Below are positions 17,755-25,951 of a stretch of 64,000 bases of DNA, piece after piece (within the stretch, counting starts at the first letter, position 1; every line of letters starts with the position of its first letter). Origin of the DNA: Novosphingobium mathurense (GTDB lineage Bacteria; Pseudomonadota; Alphaproteobacteria; Sphingomonadales; Sphingomonadaceae); assembly GCF_900168325.1 (NCBI RefSeq), contig NZ_FVZE01000001.1, forward strand, positions 310,001-374,000. The letters are read 5' to 3'. Position numbers and translations under genes: made by a program. The notes beneath the pieces are model-generated. The model ran no database searches, was not told where the DNA came from, and worked only from the letters and a program-made list of their open reading frames with translations.

Positions 17755-18053
17755 TTTGCAGTCGTGACGGGGACCTGCTTCTTCACTTGCATCGTTTCGC
17801 GACGTTAGCTTCCCCGCCTAAGCCGCGGCACGATCTATATCGCTTCATGGTGAAGATAGTGTTGACGGAAGTGACAGGAGTGCAAGCACTCCAAACATCA
17901 CTGGTCCCGAACCCAATATTTCACCATTTGTCGGATCAGAGTTGCTTCGCACATCAGGCCCGACCCGCGTTCAGCTGTGCTGCGGCCAGAGTTTCTGACG
18001 GCTTTGTGGCGTGACATGGCGTCTGCAGGACGCGCTAACCGCATTGTCGCCAC
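17755..18053. other. Intergenic region upstream of the first TonB receptor
   Basis: About 300 bases between the two same-strand receptors. It holds an inverted repeat GGAGTGC-AA-GCACTCC (17877-17892) that could be an operator, and no convincing gene. The presence of a terminator at its far end (18054-18090) means the first receptor is transcribed from its own promoter here. Confidence 0.45.
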
Positions 18054-18090
18054 AAAAAAGGGAGCGGCTGACGATCTGTCAGCCGCTCCC
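18054..18090 (-). terminator. Rho-independent terminator of the second TonB receptor
   Basis: On the minus strand, a perfect 13-bp stem (18078-18090 with 18060-18072, loop of five) is followed by six T (18059-18054). It lies 30 bases after the stop of the receptor gene. Confidence 0.9.
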
Positions 18091-18119
18091 CGATCAAGCC
18101 AATCTCATTTAGAGATTTC

Positions 18120-20942
18120 TCAGTATTTTGCCGTCAGGCCGACGAAGAACGTCCGACCCAGCACATCGTACACGGACGGGAACGTATTCGCCGCGTTGTA
18201 CGCCGTACCACCTGCAGCCGAACCGACGATCGGCGGCTGCTTGTCGAAGGCATTCTGGATGCCGAGACGGAGCGTATACGATTCCTCCACGTTGAAATTC
18301 GCGGTGAAGTCAAAGTAGCTGACGCTGGGGATCTTGGACTTCAGAATGTCCGTTCCGGAGTCTTGCTTCACACCTCCGATGAGGCGCCAGCGACCGGCGA
18401 GATTGAAATTGTCGCCGCCGAAGGTGAGCGTTGCGGTATGCTTCCACTTGGGCATGGGAGCAAAGTTGCAGGCAAAGCCGAAGCGACCGGCACATTCGGT
18501 TTCCGGAAGGAACGATGCGCCCTGCTTCTTGTAGGTGGCCACATACGTTCCAGCCACGTTCAGGCCGACCGTGAAAGCGCCGACAGGGCGCTTATAGTCG
18601 AACTGCACGTCGACACCACGCGTCTTGCGCGATGCTGCGTTGAACTGGAACTGGTCAACGCCGAAGTCGATGCCGCCCGACAGCGAACCGCTGAGCGAGT
18701 TGCGGTGAATGGCCTGACAATACGGACTATTCGCATCCTGGATGATGTTATAGCACGCATCCACGACATTCTGCGGCGAGCCGCCGAGCGTGTCGATCGC
18801 GTTGTTGATCTTGATGTCGTAGTAGTCGACCGACAGGGTCATGCCCGGGATGCTCGGCGGATTGAGCACAACGCCCATGGTGATCGTGTTGGCCTTTTCG
18901 GCCTTCAGATCGATGTTGCCGCCAGAGAAGGCATTGATCTGACCTGCGACCGGCGCAGGAATGCGGCCAATCTGACCAACCGGAGCGCCCGTTGCAATGC
19001 ACAGATCGGTCAGGGTGGCGTTGCCGTTCGGATTGGTGCCAGCGCACGGATCCGTGTCGAGGTTGTCGATGCTCGATACCTTCGGAGTCGCAAGCTCATA
19101 CATGTTCGGAGCGCGTACGGCCCGTTGGAACATGCCGCGCAAGCGAACACCATCGACCGGGGTCCAGTTCGCGCCTGCCTTCCAGGTGAAGACGCTGCCC
19201 ACAGACGAATAGTCCGAATAGCGCGCGCCGGTTTCGAGAGTCAGTTCGCGGAATCCGGGGCGATCGGAGACGATCGGGATCAGCAATTCGCCGTAGGCTT
19301 CCTTCACGTCGTAGCTGAACGCCGGGAAGGGAATGCCCTGACCGTAACCGATCAGATCGCCCGAAGCAAAAGCCTCGTCGATGTCAGCACGCGCCTTTTC
19401 CTTACGGTACTCAAGGCCCAGTGCAACACCGATATCCGTATCCGACCACGGAGAAATCGAACCGAAACTACCCGACAGAGCTGCGCCAGCGACCCACTGC
19501 TGCGTTACGTCGCGCTCACGGCCACTTGCCGAAATAAACGAAACGGCATCGGAAGACAGAGGAGTGGTGGTGAACAGATTGATCGGTACGCAGCCGTTGC
19601 TCGCGTCACGGCAGACGATGTCCGAACCCACCTGAACCGCGTCCAGCGCCTGTGCGACGCGGGCATAAGTGATGTCGTTGAGGTAGGCGATGTTGCGGGT
19701 CGTCTTGGCGTACTGGCCGAAGACGTCGTAACTCCAGGTAGAGGACAGATCGCCACGAACACCCAGCACGGCCTGCCACGACTCATTGTCGTAAGTGGTC
19801 GTACGGCCACCGCTTTCGACAATGCGCCTGCGGATGTTCACCGTCGTCGATCCGTCGGCGTTGATTGTTCCAATGCCGTTGAAGAACAGATCGCGCTGCT
19901 GATCGGTCAGGTACGGGTTGTCAGGGAAGATGTTGAAGGAATAGCCGAAGGTGCCGGTCGGCGCGCTCTGGCTGTTTACCTTGCTGCGAATGTAGCTTCC
20001 GCGACCGTAAACTTCGACGCCGTCGGCCACTTCGTACTTGGCAAGGACGGTGCCGAGCCAACGCTTCTGAGGCGTGATCAGATAGTTCGGCGGGGCGTAG
20101 TTGTAGGGCTGATAGAACGGAACCAGGTCATCGCCGGCGCCGATCTGGTAATAGTCGGCATCGGTGTTCGCAAAGGTGTTGTCGAAGACGGTCGGAACGG
20201 CCGTGGAGGATCCGCCGGGCGAAACCAGATCGTCGGAGTCGAGCGCGAAGGCCGAGAACTTGCGGTCGGACTGGAAGATGAGCCCCCGCTTCAGGTAGCC
20301 GACGGAAGCAACGATGTTGCCACGGTCGCCCAGTTCCAGGCCGCCGGTCAGGTTGACGTCATAGACCGGAGCGTCGCCGCGGCTCGTCAACTGCGTCGAG
20401 CCGTCGAAGCGAAGGCCCTTGAACTCGTCGTCGAGGACGAAGTTGACAACACCGGACACGGCGTCCGAACCATAAACCGCGGATGCGCCACCGGTCAGGA
20501 CATCGACGCGCTTGATCAACGCGGTCGGGATCGAGTTTACGTCGACCACGCCGTTGTAGTCGTAGGAAACCATTCGCTTGCCATCGACAAGCACGAGGGT
20601 GCGCTGATCCCCGAGGCCGCGCAGGTTCAGCGATGCCGCACCCGGGTTGCCGTTATTAACGGCAGGGCCGCTTTCCGGAAGGAACTGAGGGTTCGAGGCC
20701 AGAAGGGATTCGACGCTCGGAGAGTTGAATTCCTTGAACGTGTCGCCGCTGACGACCGAAACCGGGCTGGAAGAGGTCAGGTTCGGGCTGGTAATGCGCG
20801 AGCCCGTGACGATGATGACTTCACCGGCATCGGCGTCGTCCGCAGTCGCCTCCTGAGCTTGTGCGTGGCCAGCAAGCAGAAGTGCGGAGACTGACAAGCA
20901 GGTGCCGCTCCGCAGGACGGCCTTCTTGATTGGATTTTTCAC
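18120..20942 (-). CDS. TonB-dependent outer-membrane receptor (second of a pair)
   Basis: A 940-residue receptor starting with GTG (MKNPIKKAVLRSGTCLSVSALLLAGHAQAQ, a clear signal peptide). GEVIIVTGSRI is the TonB-box-like segment; the plug contains LRGLGDQRTLVLVDGKR and VLTGGASAVYGSDAVSGVVNF; the barrel ends RTFFVGLTAKY with the terminal aromatic residue typical for BAM-inserted proteins. It is clearly related to the neighbouring receptor but different in length and barrel sequence, so the ligands probably differ. AAGGGA precedes the GTG. No substrate-specific gene is adjacent apart from the divergent SDR operon. Confidence 0.93.
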   Translation of the reverse strand: MKNPIKKAVLRSGTCLSVSALLLAGHAQAQEATADDADAGEVIIVTGSRITSPNLTSSSPVSVVSGDTFKEFNSPSVESLLASNPQFLPESGPAVNNGNPGAASLNLRGLGDQRTLVLVDGKRMVSYDYNGVVDVNSIPTALIKRVDVLTGGASAVYGSDAVSGVVNFVLDDEFKGLRFDGSTQLTSRGDAPVYDVNLTGGLELGDRGNIVASVGYLKRGLIFQSDRKFSAFALDSDDLVSPGGSSTAVPTVFDNTFANTDADYYQIGAGDDLVPFYQPYNYAPPNYLITPQKRWLGTVLAKYEVADGVEVYGRGSYIRSKVNSQSAPTGTFGYSFNIFPDNPYLTDQQRDLFFNGIGTINADGSTTVNIRRRIVESGGRTTTYDNESWQAVLGVRGDLSSTWSYDVFGQYAKTTRNIAYLNDITYARVAQALDAVQVGSDIVCRDASNGCVPINLFTTTPLSSDAVSFISASGRERDVTQQWVAGAALSGSFGSISPWSDTDIGVALGLEYRKEKARADIDEAFASGDLIGYGQGIPFPAFSYDVKEAYGELLIPIVSDRPGFRELTLETGARYSDYSSVGSVFTWKAGANWTPVDGVRLRGMFQRAVRAPNMYELATPKVSSIDNLDTDPCAGTNPNGNATLTDLCIATGAPVGQIGRIPAPVAGQINAFSGGNIDLKAEKANTITMGVVLNPPSIPGMTLSVDYYDIKINNAIDTLGGSPQNVVDACYNIIQDANSPYCQAIHRNSLSGSLSGGIDFGVDQFQFNAASRKTRGVDVQFDYKRPVGAFTVGLNVAGTYVATYKKQGASFLPETECAGRFGFACNFAPMPKWKHTATLTFGGDNFNLAGRWRLIGGVKQDSGTDILKSKIPSVSYFDFTANFNVEESYTLRLGIQNAFDKQPPIVGSAAGGTAYNAANTFPSVYDVLGRTFFVGLTAKY

Positions 20943-21368
20943 AGTTGGTGTCCCTTATTTTCGTGCGCTTGCCGATTGTGTGACCAAGCTGGGCAAGCAA
21001 CCCGTTTTTGACGGCAGGCAAGAGTGTCTTCCCTTTGTCATCTGGCTTTCTTGCCCCGCCGTAACTGGCTTTCAATGGTTATCGTGGGCGGTGTGCAAAT
21101 TGTGTTGCCGGCTGTGTTATCGGCGCAACAGTGCGGAATTGCGTGGGATTTGAGGCTTGTCGTGCAAATTGGAACCGACATTCGGCGATGTGTTACAGAG
21201 GATCGGTCTCGTCCATGAATTGGGCAAATTTGTTGCGTGCCGGCGGCCTGATGAGATCACTTGTTGCCATGCTGATCTGCAAGGCCTGTACGGGCCTCGG
21301 GGACTATCGCAATTTTTCCGTACGTCCGTTTGCGACCTGCCAATATCGCCGGATAATTTTCTTGCGCA

Positions 21369-21397
21369 TTGACCAGCCGCGGCGGGCAATTTAATCG
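21369..21397 (+). promoter_or_regulatory. Candidate promoter of the SDR-TetR-mtnP operon
   Basis: TTGACC (21369-21374) matches the -35 consensus in five of six bases. At 16-17 bases spacing the -10 would be TTAATC or TAATCG, inside the left arm of the palindrome at 21382-21415. A repressor on the palindrome would therefore block polymerase. Confidence 0.45.
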
Positions 21398-21415
21398 AGT
21401 GATTAAATTGCCCGC
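21382..21415. promoter_or_regulatory. Perfect palindrome, probable TetR-family operator
   Basis: Arms of 15 bases, GCGGGCAATTTAATC (21382-21396) and GATTAAATTGCCCGC (21401-21415), flank GAGT with no mismatch. It sits 34 bases before the ATG of the SDR gene, whose operon encodes a TetR regulator, so autoregulation is the simplest reading. It has no following T-tract and no upstream gene, so a terminator role is unlikely. Confidence 0.7.
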
Positions 21416-21448
21416 AAGGGGCCAGTGTGTGCAGGAAAAGGAAACGGC

Positions 21449-22234
21449 ATGAAACTCGACAGCTCTGTGTCGGCGGTGGTGACCGGGGCGGCTTCGGGCC
21501 TGGGGGCGGCGACGGCGCGTGCTTTGGCGGCAAAGGGCGTCAGGGTTGCGATCTTCGACCTTAATGCCGAGGCCGGCGAGGCACTGGCCGCCGAAATCGG
21601 CGGCGTGTTCTGCGCAGTCGATGTGACGGACGATGCCAGTGTCGATGCCGGTTTCGGAAAGGCGAGGGCGGCCCATGGGCAGGAACGGGTGCTCGTCAAT
21701 TGCGCCGGCATTGCGCCGGCATCCAAGACAGTCGGCAAGAACCGGGAAACCGGCGCGCCGCGTGCGCATGACATGGGTCTGTTCGAGAAGGCGATCGCGA
21801 TCAACCTCGTGGGCACATTCCGCTGCATTGCCAGATCGGCCGCGGGGATGGTGACGCTCGATCCGGTGGACGAGGCGGGCTCGCGCGGGGCCATCGTCAA
21901 TACCGCTTCGGTGGCGGCGCAGGACGGACAGGTCGGTCAGGCCGCCTATGCCGCGTCGAAGGGCGGCGTGCTCGCCATGACCCTGCCGATCGCGCGCGAC
22001 CTGATGAACGAGGGGATCCGCGTGAACACGATTCTGCCGGGCATTTTCGAAACGCCGATGATGGCCGGGATGCCCGATCAGGTGCAGCAGGCGCTTGCGG
22101 CGATGGTTCCGTTTCCCAAACGGCTCGGAAAACCGGGGGAATATGCCGATCTAGCCCTTTTCATGCTTGAACATGACTACATGAACGGCGAAGCGGTCCG
22201 CCTGGACGGAGCGATCCGGATGGGACCGAAATGA
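21449..22234 (+). CDS. Short-chain dehydrogenase/reductase, 3-hydroxyacyl-CoA dehydrogenase type II-like
   Basis: A 261-residue classical SDR. TGAASGLG (12-19) is the NAD(P) motif, DVTDD follows beta-4, NCAG is present, and the active site has Ser in NTASVAAQDG and the YAASK pair. The sequence pattern (KLDSSVSAVVTGAASGLG, IFDLN favouring NAD, GIFETPMMAGMPDQVQQAL, FPKRLGKPGEYADL) resembles the type II 3-hydroxyacyl-CoA/17-beta-hydroxysteroid dehydrogenases. AGGAAAAGGA precedes the ATG. First gene of an operon with a TetR regulator and mtnP; a fatty-acyl or steroid-like substrate is likely but not proven. Confidence 0.88.
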   Translation: MKLDSSVSAVVTGAASGLGAATARALAAKGVRVAIFDLNAEAGEALAAEIGGVFCAVDVTDDASVDAGFGKARAAHGQERVLVNCAGIAPASKTVGKNRETGAPRAHDMGLFEKAIAINLVGTFRCIARSAAGMVTLDPVDEAGSRGAIVNTASVAAQDGQVGQAAYAASKGGVLAMTLPIARDLMNEGIRVNTILPGIFETPMMAGMPDQVQQALAAMVPFPKRLGKPGEYADLALFMLEHDYMNGEAVRLDGAIRMGPK

Positions 22235-22247
22235 CAGTGCAGGACAG

Positions 22248-22907
22248 ATGGGTGCGATGAAGGACCAGCCGATGGCGAAGGGTGAAAGTGAGGTCGCGGG
22301 CGTACCGCCCGGTGCCCGCGCCCTGTTGCTGGACACCGCCAGCGAGATCATGCGCGATGGCGATGTCATCGATATCTCGCTGTCCGAACTCAGCCTGCGT
22401 TCCGGTCTCAACTCGGCACTGGTGAAGTACTATTTCGGGAACAAGGCGGGTCTGCTCAAGGCCTTGCTGGACCGCGACTGGAAAGCGATCGTCACCAGCG
22501 TCGACGCGCTTGTCGCCAAGGATGGCTGGGACCCGGAAGCAAAGTTGCGCCGCCATCTGTGGAAGGTGGTCGATACCTTCTACATGGTGCCCTACCTCAA
22601 TCGCCTGACGATGCGGGTTATCCGCGAAAGCGACGATACCGAAGCGCGCCGCATCGCCGACAGCTATCTCTCGCCGATGTACCGTGCCTACGAGCAACTC
22701 ATCGGCGATGGGGTCAAGGCGGGCAAGTTTCGTGAAATCGATCCGCAATTATTCTACTTTACGGTGACCGGCGCGGTGGACCGGTTTTTCTCGGCGCGTC
22801 TCGTGCTCAAGCATTGCTTCGACCAGGACACGTTGACCGAAGGACTGCGCGACCGCTACCGCGAACATACGATCGACATCATCATGGCAGGCATCCTTGC
22901 GCGCTGA
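22248..22907 (+). CDS. TetR/AcrR-family transcriptional repressor
   Basis: A 219-residue protein with an N-terminal helix-turn-helix in the TetR form (ALLLDTASEIMRDG...ISLSELSLRSGLNSALVKYYFGNKAGLLKALL, about residues 24-72) and an all-helical ligand/dimer domain. It follows the SDR stop after 13 bases and overlaps the start of mtnP by 11, so it belongs to the same operon. It most likely binds the palindrome at 21382-21415; the inducer could be an acyl-CoA given the SDR neighbour. ATG 22248 or 22257 could both serve as start. Confidence 0.9.
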   Translation: MGAMKDQPMAKGESEVAGVPPGARALLLDTASEIMRDGDVIDISLSELSLRSGLNSALVKYYFGNKAGLLKALLDRDWKAIVTSVDALVAKDGWDPEAKLRRHLWKVVDTFYMVPYLNRLTMRVIRESDDTEARRIADSYLSPMYRAYEQLIGDGVKAGKFREIDPQLFYFTVTGAVDRFFSARLVLKHCFDQDTLTEGLRDRYREHTIDIIMAGILAR

Positions 22908-23787
22908 AAAAAGCCCCTTCTGGCATATCGGAGTGATCGGCGGATCGGGACTGGCCGCCGGCATCGACCTTGACGACGCGCAGGAGATTGCAGTTTCCAG
23001 CCCCTTCGGCGAGCCTTCCGGACCGGTCACGACCGGTCGCCTGAACGGTGTGCGCTTTACTTTCATCGCGCGCCACGGGGCAGGACACGTGCTGCCGCCC
23101 TCGCAAGTGAATTACCGCGCCAATATCGACGTGCTCAAGCGCTGCGGCGTGACGGACGTCCTCGCGCTGTCGGCCATAGGATCGTTACGCGAAGCGATGG
23201 CACCGGGGGACTTCGTGGCGGTCGACCAGTTCATCGACCGCACCGTGGGCCGCCAGAACAGTTTCTTCGGTCCCGGCATGGTTGCGCACGTCAGCCTTGC
23301 CGATCCCGTCTGCCGCCGCCTTTCCGGCATGGCGACCGCGGCGGCCCGGCTTGCCGGCGCCAGCGTCCACGAAGCGGGTTGCTACATCGCCATCGACGGG
23401 CCGCAGTTTTCGACCCGGGCGGAAAGCCTGATGTACCGTGAATGGGGCGCCGACGTGATCGGCATGACCGCGATGCCCGAAGCGCGTCTGGCGCGCGAGG
23501 CGGAACTGCCTTACGCCCTGCTGGGCATGGTCACGGACTATGACTGTTGGCGCGGTTCGGACGCGACGGTCGAAGTCTCCGAAGTGCTGGAAGTGATGAA
23601 GGCCAATGCCGAACTCGCCCGGCAGGCCGTGCGGGCGCTTGCCGCGAACCTGCCGACCCGGCGCGAACCCAGTCCCTTCGACTACGCGCTGGAACATGCG
23701 CTGGTGACGGCACCGGATCTGCGAGATCCGCAACTCGTGGCGCGGCTCGATGCCGTTGCCTGCCGGATTCTCGGCGAGGGCGCCTGA
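22897..23787 (+). CDS. mtnP: S-methyl-5'-thioadenosine phosphorylase
   Basis: A 296-residue PNP/MTAP family-2 protein: IGVIGGSGL at the N-terminus, FIARHGAGHVLPPSQVNYRAN, SAIGSLREAMAPGDFV, IDGPQFSTRAES and GMTAMPEARLAREAELPYALLGMVTDYDCW are typical of MTA phosphorylases. It cleaves methylthioadenosine to adenine and 5-methylthioribose-1-phosphate, the first salvage step after polyamine or homoserine lactone synthesis. The start is TTG 22897, overlapping the TetR gene; a later start would delete the first beta-strand. It is odd to find it behind a TetR-controlled SDR gene. Confidence 0.9.
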   Translation: MRAEKSPFWHIGVIGGSGLAAGIDLDDAQEIAVSSPFGEPSGPVTTGRLNGVRFTFIARHGAGHVLPPSQVNYRANIDVLKRCGVTDVLALSAIGSLREAMAPGDFVAVDQFIDRTVGRQNSFFGPGMVAHVSLADPVCRRLSGMATAAARLAGASVHEAGCYIAIDGPQFSTRAESLMYREWGADVIGMTAMPEARLAREAELPYALLGMVTDYDCWRGSDATVEVSEVLEVMKANAELARQAVRALAANLPTRREPSPFDYALEHALVTAPDLRDPQLVARLDAVACRILGEGA

Positions 23788-23829
23788 TCGCAATTCGCCG
23801 GGCATTCGTTCCGCGCCGTTGCTCCATGC

Positions 23830-23867
23830 AAAAAGCCCCTCCACGGATCTTCCGGGAGGGGCTTTTT
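23830..23867. terminator. Bidirectional terminator between mtnP and tadC
   Basis: AAAAAGCCCCTCC (23830-23842) and GGAGGGGCTTTTT (23855-23867) form a 13-bp stem with A and T tracts at the ends, between convergent genes. Confidence 0.9.
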
Positions 23868-23886
23868 GTTTGCCTGCAGCCAGTCG

Positions 23887-24897
23887 TCAGTTGCTGCCGG
23901 GACCGCCGCCCGAGAAGGCATCGGCGATCGAGCAGGCCGCCGGGCCGAGAATGACGACGAACAGCGTCGGCAGGATGAACAGGATCAGCGGCACGGTCAT
24001 GATCGCGGGCAGGCGCGCGGCCTTTTCCTCGGCGCGCATCATGCGCTCGTTGCGGAATTCGGCCGAGAGCACACGCAGGGCCGAAGCCAGCGGCGTACCG
24101 TAACGCTCGGTCTGGATCATCGTGGTGACGACGCCCCTGACCGCGTCGAGATTGACGCGCCAGGCGAGGTTCTCGAAGGCCTGTCGGCGTTCGGTGAGGA
24201 ATGAAAGCTCGATCGAGGTGAGCGAGAATTCGTCGCCCAGTTCCGGATAGGCGCGGCCCAGTTCCCGGGCGACCCGTTCGAACGCCGCGTCGACGGTCAG
24301 ACCGGCTTCGGCACAGATGACCAGCAGGTCGAGCGCGTCCGGGAGACCCTTGCGGATCGCGTCGGTGCGCTTGGTGATCATGTTCTGGATGAAGATGTCC
24401 GGGCCCTTGTAGCCGGCGAGAAGCGCGACGGCGAAGCCGCCGAACTTCTTGAAGCTGCTCCATTCCGGAAAGTAATCGATGCCGTAGATCACGATAGCGG
24501 CGGTGACGCCCAGCACGATCGGCGCGACGAGGCGCGCAAAGACGACGGCGACCGCCCACTCCTTGTTGCGGATGCCGGCTTGCGCCAGCTTCTGCTGGAT
24601 TTCCTTGAGCTGGCTGTCCTGCAGGACCTTCAGGGAACCGAGGAAGGCGCCCATCTTGTCGGTCGTGTCGTTACGGCGAACGACGCTCTGGCGCTTGCGC
24701 GCGGTCGTGACGATGCCGGCCTTGAGCGCCTCGCGACGCTGGTTGAGCGACTTGACGCGCTTGGCCATCGGGTCGCGCACGGTGACGGCGGCATAGATGG
24801 CGAGCATCATCGCGACCGCGGCCACCGCAGCGAGCAGCGTTGCGACGAAGATGACGTCGAAGCCGAGGAGCGTCGGGCCGGATGCTTGTTGGATCAT
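23887..24897 (-). CDS. tadC: Tad pilus inner-membrane platform protein TadC
   Basis: A 336-residue type II secretion F-domain protein. An N-terminal membrane helix (about 12-34) is followed by a soluble stretch, two central helices, the T2SSF domain (LPDALDLLVICAEAGLTVDAAFERVARELG) and a C-terminal helix (ILFILPTLFVVILG). With TadB it forms the platform on which pilin subunits are assembled. ATG 24897 starts 14 bases after the tadB stop; an upstream in-frame extension would overlap tadB and is not used. It is the last gene of this truncated-looking tad locus. Confidence 0.92.
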   Translation of the reverse strand: MIQQASGPTLLGFDVIFVATLLAAVAAVAMMLAIYAAVTVRDPMAKRVKSLNQRREALKAGIVTTARKRQSVVRRNDTTDKMGAFLGSLKVLQDSQLKEIQQKLAQAGIRNKEWAVAVVFARLVAPIVLGVTAAIVIYGIDYFPEWSSFKKFGGFAVALLAGYKGPDIFIQNMITKRTDAIRKGLPDALDLLVICAEAGLTVDAAFERVARELGRAYPELGDEFSLTSIELSFLTERRQAFENLAWRVNLDAVRGVVTTMIQTERYGTPLASALRVLSAEFRNERMMRAEEKAARLPAIMTVPLILFILPTLFVVILGPAACSIADAFSGGGPGSN

Positions 24898-24910
24898 CGT
24901 TTCCAGTCCC

Positions 24911-25882
24911 TCAGATCTCGAAGCTGACCATCTTGGCCATGATGAAGGCGCCGATGCCCATCCAGACCATGCCGCCCAGGCCCGCAACGATCAGACGTTC
25001 GTCGATGAAGAACTCGCCGATGTAGCCCGGGTTGATCCACCAGATCATGGCGAAGACGATGAACGGCAGTGAGCCGACGATGTAGGCCGAAGCCTTCGAT
25101 TCCGAACTCATCGCGCGGATCTTGAGCTTCATCTGCGCGCGCTTGCGCAGGACGTCGGCCAGGTTGGCGAGCGTTTCGGCCAGGTTGCCGCCGGTCTCGC
25201 GCTGGATGGCCAGGGTAATGCAGAAGAAGTTGAATTCCGGCATGGCCAGGCGGTCGGCGGTTTCCTGGAGGGCGTCCTCCATGGTCTTGCCGATCTTGAT
25301 GCGTTCGGTGACGAGCTTGAATTCCTCGCCTACCGGACCGGGGACTTCCTTGGCGACCACGCCCAGCGTTTCGGTGACCGGAAGGCCAGAGCGAAGGCCG
25401 CGCACGAGCAGTTCGATGGCATCGGGGAACTTCACCGTGAAGGCGTTCGCGCGCCGCTTGATGAAGTGGCCGACCACTGCGTGGGGCAAGCCCGCGCCGA
25501 GGAAGAGGCCGAAGGCCAGCGAGAGGAAGAACGCACCCGACTTGAGGAAGAACACGAGGGTGACGGCAGCGGCAATGCCGACCGAAGAGTAGAGGTACTG
25601 CGACAGGGTCCAGGGCAGGCCCGAGCGGTGCAGGCGCAGGGCGAGTGCCTCGATGCGCGATCCCGACCCGGCGATGTGGTGCATCCTGGGTTTGCGCGCG
25701 GCCACGGCCTTGCGCATCTGGGCCTCGACCCGCGCTGTCGCGCTTTCCGAGTGCCTGTAGCGCAGGCTGCTCAGGCGACGCGCGGATTCCTTGGTCGGCG
25801 AAGGCCCCGAGAAAGCCGAGAAGAGGAGCACAATGAGGCTCGTCAGTCCCGCTACGACCAGTATCAGCTGAAGTGCGTTCAT
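24911..25882 (-). CDS. tadB: Tad pilus inner-membrane platform protein TadB
   Basis: A 323-residue protein with an N-terminal membrane helix (1-25), two helices around 96-140, the T2SSF domain (KFPDAIELLVRGLRSGLPVTETL...GPVGEEFKLV...ETGGNLAETLANLADVLRKR) and C-terminal helices ending MAKMVSFEI. It is the partner of TadC. In complete loci the TadA/CpaF ATPase gene lies immediately upstream; here the 69-base gap to cpaE contains only a hairpin. Confidence 0.93.
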   Translation of the reverse strand: MNALQLILVVAGLTSLIVLLFSAFSGPSPTKESARRLSSLRYRHSESATARVEAQMRKAVAARKPRMHHIAGSGSRIEALALRLHRSGLPWTLSQYLYSSVGIAAAVTLVFFLKSGAFFLSLAFGLFLGAGLPHAVVGHFIKRRANAFTVKFPDAIELLVRGLRSGLPVTETLGVVAKEVPGPVGEEFKLVTERIKIGKTMEDALQETADRLAMPEFNFFCITLAIQRETGGNLAETLANLADVLRKRAQMKLKIRAMSSESKASAYIVGSLPFIVFAMIWWINPGYIGEFFIDERLIVAGLGGMVWMGIGAFIMAKMVSFEI

Positions 25883-25924
25883 GCTGTCCTATGCCTTCCG
25901 CCTAGCCTGTTGCCGTGTCCCGCT

Positions 25925-25944
25925 CCGGAAGGTTGCCCTTCCGG
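25925..25944 (-). other. Hairpin in the cpaE-tadB gap
   Basis: CCGGAAGG (25925-25932) and CCTTCCGG (25937-25944) form a perfect 8-bp stem with a 4-base loop, within the only non-coding gap between cpaE and tadB. It lacks a T-tract, so it may be an RNA processing or stabilising element rather than a terminator. Confidence 0.45.
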
Positions 25945-25951
25945 CCGGGGG

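Larger units (their letters stand above)
20943..21448. other. Divergent regulatory region between TonB receptor and SDR-TetR-mtnP operon
   Basis: About 500 bases. The right end holds a promoter and a long palindromic operator (separate entries). The left end, in the receptor leader, contains GCTTGCC (20967-20973) and GGCAAGC (20992-20998), an inverted repeat with an 18-base gap. The middle (about 21000-21360) is less GC-rich than neighbouring genes and I see no gene or RNA there that I can support. Confidence 0.5.

Noticed and set aside
18363..20894. 843-codon open frame on the plus strand antisense to the second TonB receptor
   Set aside because: It mirrors the receptor's codon periodicity in a GC-rich genome, its translation is rich in Arg/Val/Asp without any domain, and the opposite strand encodes a complete receptor.
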